Source: Paraspadella gotoi
Lineage: Eukaryota; Chaetognatha
Length of the DNA stretch: 64,000 bases
Reading direction: 5' to 3'
Assembly (NCBI GenBank): GCA_051294375.1
Contig: CM119269.1
Coordinates: 2,269,601 to 2,333,600, forward strand
In this document: positions 57,960-64,000 of the stretch, piece after piece
Layout of the letters: every line of letters begins with the position of its first letter
How positions within the stretch are numbered: position 1 is the first letter of the stretch
Made by a program: the position numbers and the translations under genes
The notes under the pieces: generated by a model
Database searches by the model: none
What the model saw: the letters and a program-made list of their open reading frames with translations, nothing else
What the model was told of the DNA's origin: nothing

Positions 57960-58889
57960 GCGTCAGCCTCTCTCATCTCTCGCTCTCTTCCTCTCTTCTC
58001 TCCTCAATCGACTCTTCCATCTCCCTTATTTACCTACCCACCACCACTCCTTCCCTCGTCTTTTTCTCTTTCTCGCTAAAAAGATAATATGAAAAAAACA
58101 TCCACCTTCGTGAAAATACTATACAATCAACAAAAACTATGATCGACGTTCCCACTAAAGGTATGTTTTTCACATACTCACACAATCAAATTCTCTTGTT
58201 GTCAAAACGACCGGTTCATGAATTTTTTCCCATTTTTTCTTTTTAATTTTCTTTCCTTCTTTCCTTCTTTCCAAGCTTTCCTTCTTTCGCTTCCTCCTTC
58301 CATGTGGCCTTCACAAACACTTCCTGTTTTTACGATTCGATCTCTCTTCCTGTTAATCTCTCAGACGACGGAGTACAATACGAAATTGTACGGTTTCTAG
58401 TTTCCCAATTTGCGGCTCTTTAATTAACTTAATTATATTAATTAAAATTATCCTTAATTAATTAAGTTAAGTGTAAAGTTAATTAATTATTTATCTTCTT
58501 TCAATGTGTCTGAGACCATTATTTATGATAAGTCTTTATTCATTCATGTATATAGAAGTCTTTTTTTTCTATGGTATATATAAGTCTATCATACTGGGTT
58601 TTTCCCTGCTCGTTTAAGAAATCTATAACAACATCAAATAACTTTTAATTAATTTCTCCTTTTCTCTCTCTCTTCTCACATCTCTCTCTCACACATACAT
58701 ACTCATTCTCTCTATCTCTCTCTCTCGTCTCTCGTCCTACTTTGTGAAGTAATAATGTGCACGAAAATTCGTACAAATATTTCACAAATTCATACTCTAG
58801 AATTAACGTGCACACAAATCTTGAAAACTATCTTTATTCCCTCAAGTATCCTTTATAATATAGCTCTTATTTTTAATGTTTCTTTCTCT

Positions 58890-61800
58890 CTCTATCTCTC
58901 CTCATAATACTCTATTTCTCCATATCCCTTCTCGGTATTTTTCTGCTTAGTCTCTGATGAGACGTCATCTCTGGCCAAGATCTCACTTACCTCAACTCTG
59001 TTTTCAGAACTACTCGTTTTTTTTTTCTTGGCACTCTCCGAGATACGCGAACCAAGAAATCGAGGGTTGAATATGCCAGAAGACAGTGAATAGAAAAGAA
59101 AGAGCAAACGGCAGTGAAGAATAGAGAAAAAAGGAAAAAGCAATAAAGATAAATGAAATAATATAAAAAGCATCCAGAGCTAGAAGATAGGATGAGAATT
59201 TAAGATTGAGAGTGATAAAGATAAGGTTTTATAGATGTACAAAGGAACACAACCAAGAAAAGAGTAATTTCGTGAGAGGGCGTACCGGGGGGGAAGTCCG
59301 GAGGCGACTGATAGGAGCAGAAGCAGACCACACACACAATGACCAGTTGTCGCTTATCACGCCGGTGCCTTGATGGATTTACCTTCCAAAAACACCCATT
59401 CCCCGACAATCCTCTAAACTTCTTTGCTCACAAATTCTTTGCTCTTCTCAATCCAAACCCCCCACCCGCCCGCACCCCGCCGGCTTTTCACGTCCAAACT
59501 TCCCCCTACCATCTCTGATATTTTTTAATGCGTCTGACTTTTTTTTAATAACGACTAAGGCTTACACGATTTTCTTCTTCCTCTTTTAGTTTTTTTTGGC
59601 TTCGCTGCGTTTTCTTTCTTTTTCTTTTCTTTTCTTTTTCGTATCTTTTTCTTTTCTCTCATTCGGCGCCTTCCAATGTACGCGCGTCAAACAGCCCAGA
59701 CGACCGCGGAGAATACCGGCAAGAAAATGAAAAAACCAGCAGGCCCGTAGAAAGAGGAAAGACAGATACGCCAGGACCTGTGAGGTCAACAAGTATTCCT
59801 GATAACATGATGTGTTCGAGAGCGTGAGAAGAGAGAGAGCAGCGGACGAGTACTGTGGATGCGGCGAAGGGGAGGTATGAAAATGGCCTTGTTGTTCATT
59901 CCCTCGTCGTAAAATAGACTCCCGGACCTTACAGAGGATTTGCCTAACATTTCAGACGAGATGCGATGAACGGAAAGTTCGGTTGATGTATGCGTATTGA
60001 CGGATGATGTTGTTGTTGTGTCGAAGGCTTTGCGAACGCCCGGTCCATTTCCTCTCCATAAGGAGGGCTGCTTAAAACAGCTGGGGATTCAGCAAGAAAA
60101 AGTATTTCACCAACATAAAGTCCAACAGATGGTTGAAATTGATCGCCTAAAGACCCTCCTCCTCATTCTTTATTCCATTCTAACCTTCAAGGCTGCCTCT
60201 TCCTCGTTTGTCGGTCGAGAGCAATAATGGAGGCAACTGGTAGTGTGATCACTTCGTCCCAATCTGTCAGTCGATCCACCTTGCAACGATTTAGAGAAGA
60301 GGAAAGAAGAGAAGTAAATTGGAGTAAAATAGAAGATTAGAGATGAGAATAACTGTCAGAGTAGAAATGAAATGAGATTGAGAAAATATAGAATGAGTAC
60401 TTAGTTTTCTCTTATATGTTCCCCTGAAATCGTGAACCTCGCAGATTCATTCGCACTCTCCTACGTCTATTTCAAGTGAACATGACAAATAATTCTACAG
60501 GCCTCTTAGGCTATCTTCACAACGTTAGCTGGTACGTAAGGATGAGGAACAGATATGTGAGATAGTATACTCTCCTTGATTGCGTTCCTAAATTAAAGGA
60601 CGCGCTGACTAAATCCCTTTGAGGAAAAGCCAGTGATCAATGACCTTTTTGAGCAAAGATTGGGTGTTACAGTTTTGTTAAAGGACGGAACGGCGTCCAA
60701 TTGTGAGTGAATTGTCCATTGCTGATGCAATTCTGACCGATTTGACTAATGGAAGTGTCAACCGTGTCAAACTCATCACTCTGTTCATAGGATAGAGAAA
60801 CTTCGGATGGGTGGGTGTAACCTCAGAAGGAGATTCTAGCCTCTATCTGTGTTTTAGAATCATTTACTGCGGTTCCAATGTATATCTTATGAATATTGCG
60901 TTGTGCTCGAGAACACTGGAAAGGTGACTCCATGAATACCTGTTATCTGTGAGGCATGTTGCGTGGCCCGGCAGGGGTGTTTGTGCCGTCGGCGGACCCC
61001 GACGACAGTGGAAAAGATATGACAACTCCTCTAATTGAATAGTTACTGCGATCATAAGCGTCAGAATCGCCTACGTCTTAAAAAAGACTGCCAAAGAGGA
61101 CCAGAGGATCGAAATAACTCAGCTGGGCGTTCGCGATAGAAAGGCTTTTTAGCCTGGAACCGCGCAGAACCTCGCATGGGGTCAGGCGCCAGGGATTGAC
61201 CACCTCGCCACGTTGGCGACGCTCTCTCTCTCTTCTCGCTATCTCTCGTCTACGCTCCTCAGTAGTCGCTAGTAGATACAGAGACTCGTCCCTCGAAGAT
61301 CAGGTCCAATCTATTTAATTATGTATATCTGAGAGGAGTGACTTTATAACCAGTGCTTCATTCGAACAATGAGCTGGTCGTAGTGGAGAGATGAGAGACT
61401 GCGCACGCGCGTACTTGACCGAATTTCCAGAGAGAAGCGGAGAGCCGACGTTGGACGACGTCGGCGCGGGCGCCGATTTGACTTCCCATGGTTTATATTA
61501 TGAGTTAAAAAGGGTTTAGGAAGGGAAAGAGTAAAGTCCAAGTATTTAATCAAAACTACGTTACTGTCTAATCGGACCAATGTCCAAACCGTCGATTACT
61601 CCAACGTAAAGTAACTTCATAATACCTGCCGTCTAAAGAAAGAGCAGAAGCGAGTGTAGAAAGGATAAAAATCTTTCATTTAATACACCTATCAGATCGG
61701 GCTTAAATTGTCGGCCTAAAATAGATTTTTAAAAGGTCGAATTAATTATGAGGTCCGTCGATATAAGCGTTAAGGGATTGAAATGAGTATGAGAATGAGG

Positions 61801-62005
61801 CTTTTTGAGAGTATGATCAACCGAAGATGAACTCTTGAGTTATACTCACAAGCAGAAATGCATTTGCCCAACCCTTTGGCCGGAAGAATAATTGGTCATG
61901 TTGGGGAGGGATATGATGAGGATGGATAGTTATAGGGGAGAGAATGATATATAGGATATCTTACGAGGATGGAGAAAAATGAGCCACATGAGAAGAGAGA
62001 GTTCG

Positions 62006-62042
<37 letters not shown>

Positions 62043-63187
62043 ACCCCATTGCGAACGCTCAGAATATTATGATTGATCTCCACGACTTCTCAGCTCGAGA
62101 GAGCGAGAGAGAGCGAGAGAGAGAGAGAGCGTCGCAACGTGGCGAGGTCAATCGCCTGACCCATCGAGGCTGCGGTCAGCTAAAAAGCCCCTCTACGACG
62201 CCCTTTTTCCCCTCTTCCTCTTCCTCTTCCTCCTACTCCTTCTTTCCATGTCGCGGGGTCGGCGGCCAAACCCTCCGGGCCACGCACTTCCTTCGTGTCT
62301 CGTGAAAACGAATATTGATGCCATCGGTGATTCCTTCACTTTCACTCCTTCACTTTCCTCATTCTCAGAGTTTAAAGGTTGTTTTTCGAAGTGAATATCG
62401 ATTTGCCATNNNNNNNNNNNNNNNNNNNNNNNNNNNNNNNNNNNNNNNNNNNNNNNNNNNNNNNNNNNNNNNNNNNNNNNNNNNNNNNNNNNNNNNNNNN
62501 NNNNNNNNNNNNNNNNNNNNNNNNNNNNNNNNNNNNNNNNNNNNNNNNNNNNNNNNNNNNNNNNNNNNNNNNNNNNNNNNNNNNNNNNNNNNNNNNNNNN
62601 NNNNNNNNNNNNNNNNNNNNNNNNNNNNNNNNNNNNNNNNNNNNNNNNNNNNCGAAAAGAAAAGAAAAGAAAAGAAAAGAAAAGAAGCGAAGCCAAAAAA
62701 ACTAAAGAGGAAGAAGAAAATCGTGTAAGCTTAGTCGTTATTAAAAAAAAAGTCAGACGCATTAAAAAAATAGAGATGTGGGGAGTTGGGTGAAAAGCCG
62801 CGGGTGCGGGGGGGGGGGTTTGATATGAGAAGAGCAAGAATGGAGCAAAGAAGTTTGGAGATTGTGGAATGGGTGTTTTGAATAATCCATCAAGGCACCG
62901 GCGTGATAAGCGACAACTGGTCATGTGTGTGTGGTCTCTCTCTCTCCCCCCGGCCCCCCCCCCTTACAATCTCTTTCTTGCTTTCCTTTCTTCCTCTTCC
63001 TTATCTTTTTCCCTTTTCTCATCTATCTTCTGCTTTTTATTTTCTTACTTATTGACTTTTCCTTTTTTTTCTCTTTCTCCTCTTGCTCTTTCTTTTCATT
63101 CCTTCTCTCTCTTCCCCATTCGGGTGCCAAGAAAAAAAAAACGTATTTGCAAACAGAGTGAAGAAAGTCTGCCGGAGTCTCAGACTC

Positions 63188-63218
<31 letters not shown>

Positions 63219-63250
63219 GAGAAAGAAACATAAAATGAGCAAAAAATAGA
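58890..63250. repeat. large imperfect inverted duplication
   Basis: 59340-59640 (CCAGTTGTCGCTTATCACGC, GGTGCCTTGATGGATT, TTTTTTTGGCTTCGCTGCGT) recurs inverted at 62660-62930. 60890-61230 (GCGTGGCCCGGCAGGG, CTTTTTAGCC, CACCTCGCCACGTTG) recurs inverted at 62095-62350. The order is mirrored around about 61.6 kb. A 243-N gap replaces the middle of the right arm. Copies differ by many indels. Confidence 0.75.
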
Positions 63251-63319
63251 AAAAGAAGTTAAATTTGTTGCAAGGTTGAATGTGAAACTTTCAANNNNNN
63301 NNNNNNNNNNNNNNNNNNN

Positions 63320-63740
63320 GCGGAGGGCCATTGGTTGATGCAATGAAGCCCGGTTAGCGTTAGGGAGTTGAGGCACCCGGAATGTTACGGGAGTTGGCCT
63401 GGTTAGGTAGGAGAGCATGGAGTTGAACGGGAGGCTTAGTTTTAGGGTTAGGGTTGGGAGGGGCCGTAGGTTGATGCATCCGAAGGCGTTTAGGGTTAGG
63501 GTGGAGCACGGAGATGTACGGGAGCGCTGAGCTGGGTTAGGGTTAGGGGAGAGGCACAGAGGTTGAACGGAAAGGCTTGGTTTAGGTTAGGTTGGGGGAG
63601 GGGCCCGTGGTTGTGCAATCAAAGGCGGGTTAGGTTGGTTTTTGAGGCATGGAGAGTACCAGGAGGGCCCGGTTAGGGTAGGGGAGAGGCACAGAGTTGA
63701 ACGGAGGTTGGTTTTTAGTTAGTTGGAGAGGAGCCGTGTT
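63320..63740. repeat. TTAGGG-containing minisatellite, about 138-bp unit
   Basis: Blocks GGCC(C)GTRGGTTGATGCA occur near 63326, 63461 and 63602. Each is followed by CGGTTAGGG-like tracts, AGTTGAACGG and ACGGGAG. About three units, with irregular indels. Confidence 0.8.
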
Positions 63741-63899
63741 AGCTGCCGCTTTCATTATATTCGCTACTTTTATCACTGGCAGGTCGCGTGGGGGACTGGC
63801 GACATCGCCAAAGCCCTGGGCGATATCGCCCATTGCGAAGGTCGCCAACCAAACTGAACCGGGAGGAAAATTGGAAAATCGGCATTCTTCAATATAGTT

Positions 63900-64000
63900 T
63901 TACATTTTGACCAAAAACTTATGATTTTAGAATTTTTTAAAAAGATTATATTCTTTCTATATTAACTTTTGCAGGAATCCAAATCTGATTTTAAATTTTA
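63900..64000. mobile_element. foldback/TIR element, copy 3, cut by window end
   Basis: Read in reverse, the last 100 bases give AAATCAGATTTGGATTCCTG, AAAGTTAATATAG and GGTCAAAATGTAAAA, matching the left half of 53214-53480. The other end lies beyond the window. Confidence 0.6.

Larger units (their letters stand above)
52956..64000. other. sif 3' intron or intergenic, repeat-dominated
   Basis: No exon of the sif RBD, PDZ or DH-PH region was found in these 11 kb. Contents are the foldback copies, the orphan exon candidates, AG-rich minisatellite at 56510-57830, CT arrays, a noisy inverted duplication at 58.9-63.2 kb, three N gaps and a TTAGGG minisatellite. A short plus-strand frame at 55236-55439 and another at 54431-54766 are open but have no family match. 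Confidence 0.5.

Noticed and set aside
63750-63890. Frame with GLATSPKPWAISPIAKVANQ
   Set aside because: Driven by GGCGA(C/T)ATCGCC palindromic repeats; both strands are open and no family fits.

Overview
This is eukaryotic DNA from a small-intron invertebrate, most likely a protostome and possibly arthropod-like. Every convincing gene is split by mostly short GT-AG introns. The introns are AT-rich and the exons GC-richer. The recognisable genes are animal ones: basigin/neuroplastin, a PLBD lysosomal hydrolase, a Tret1-type sugar transporter, a NEDD1-type C-terminus and still life/TIAM with a WH1-like N-terminus. TTAGGG-like tracts argue mildly against an insect or a nematode, but no species can be named.

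Layout. Three minus-strand genes lie in tandem from 1.6 to 12.7 kb: a basigin-like immunoglobulin membrane protein (7 exons, 293 codons), a phospholipase B-like protein (8 exons, 566 codons) and a 12-TM sugar transporter (8 exons, 466 codons). From 12.7 to 17.4 kb is an intergenic stretch with repeats. A plus-strand gene follows (17.4-23.3 kb, 6 exons, 733 codons); it is low-complexity except for a C-terminal coiled coil like that of NEDD1. From 23.3 to 31.7 kb is poorly resolved sequence with a MITE-like element, a noisy 0.4-kb direct duplication and two tentative exons. From 31.76 kb to at least 52.96 kb runs the 5' part of a still life (sif)/TIAM-type Rac exchange factor (21 exons, about 985 residues). 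It contains the WH1-like, PH and CC-Ex regions; the PDZ and DH-PH exons are not in the window. A complete three-exon SAM methyltransferase gene is nested antisense in sif intron 1. The last 11 kb is mostly simple repeats, gaps and copies, with a candidate terminal exon and a possible sulfatase-modifying-type exon.

The genes do not form a pathway; this is an ordinary animal gene neighbourhood. The least explained signals are non-coding. They are a family of hairpin repeats followed by TATAA and a GGTC-rich tail, two TIR/foldback element families, a tRNA-Gly-like SINE, and a 37-bp identical repeat. At least two and probably three introns start with GC. The duplicated splice donor in the basigin gene and the stop codon inside the sif PH domain also deserve checking.

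Quality caution. The window has eight N gaps, three of them exactly 25 N. Several segments occur as indel-rich direct or inverted copies beside gaps and CT arrays. These look like gap filling with uncorrected long reads, so reading frames there are unreliable. No convincing new biological system was found.
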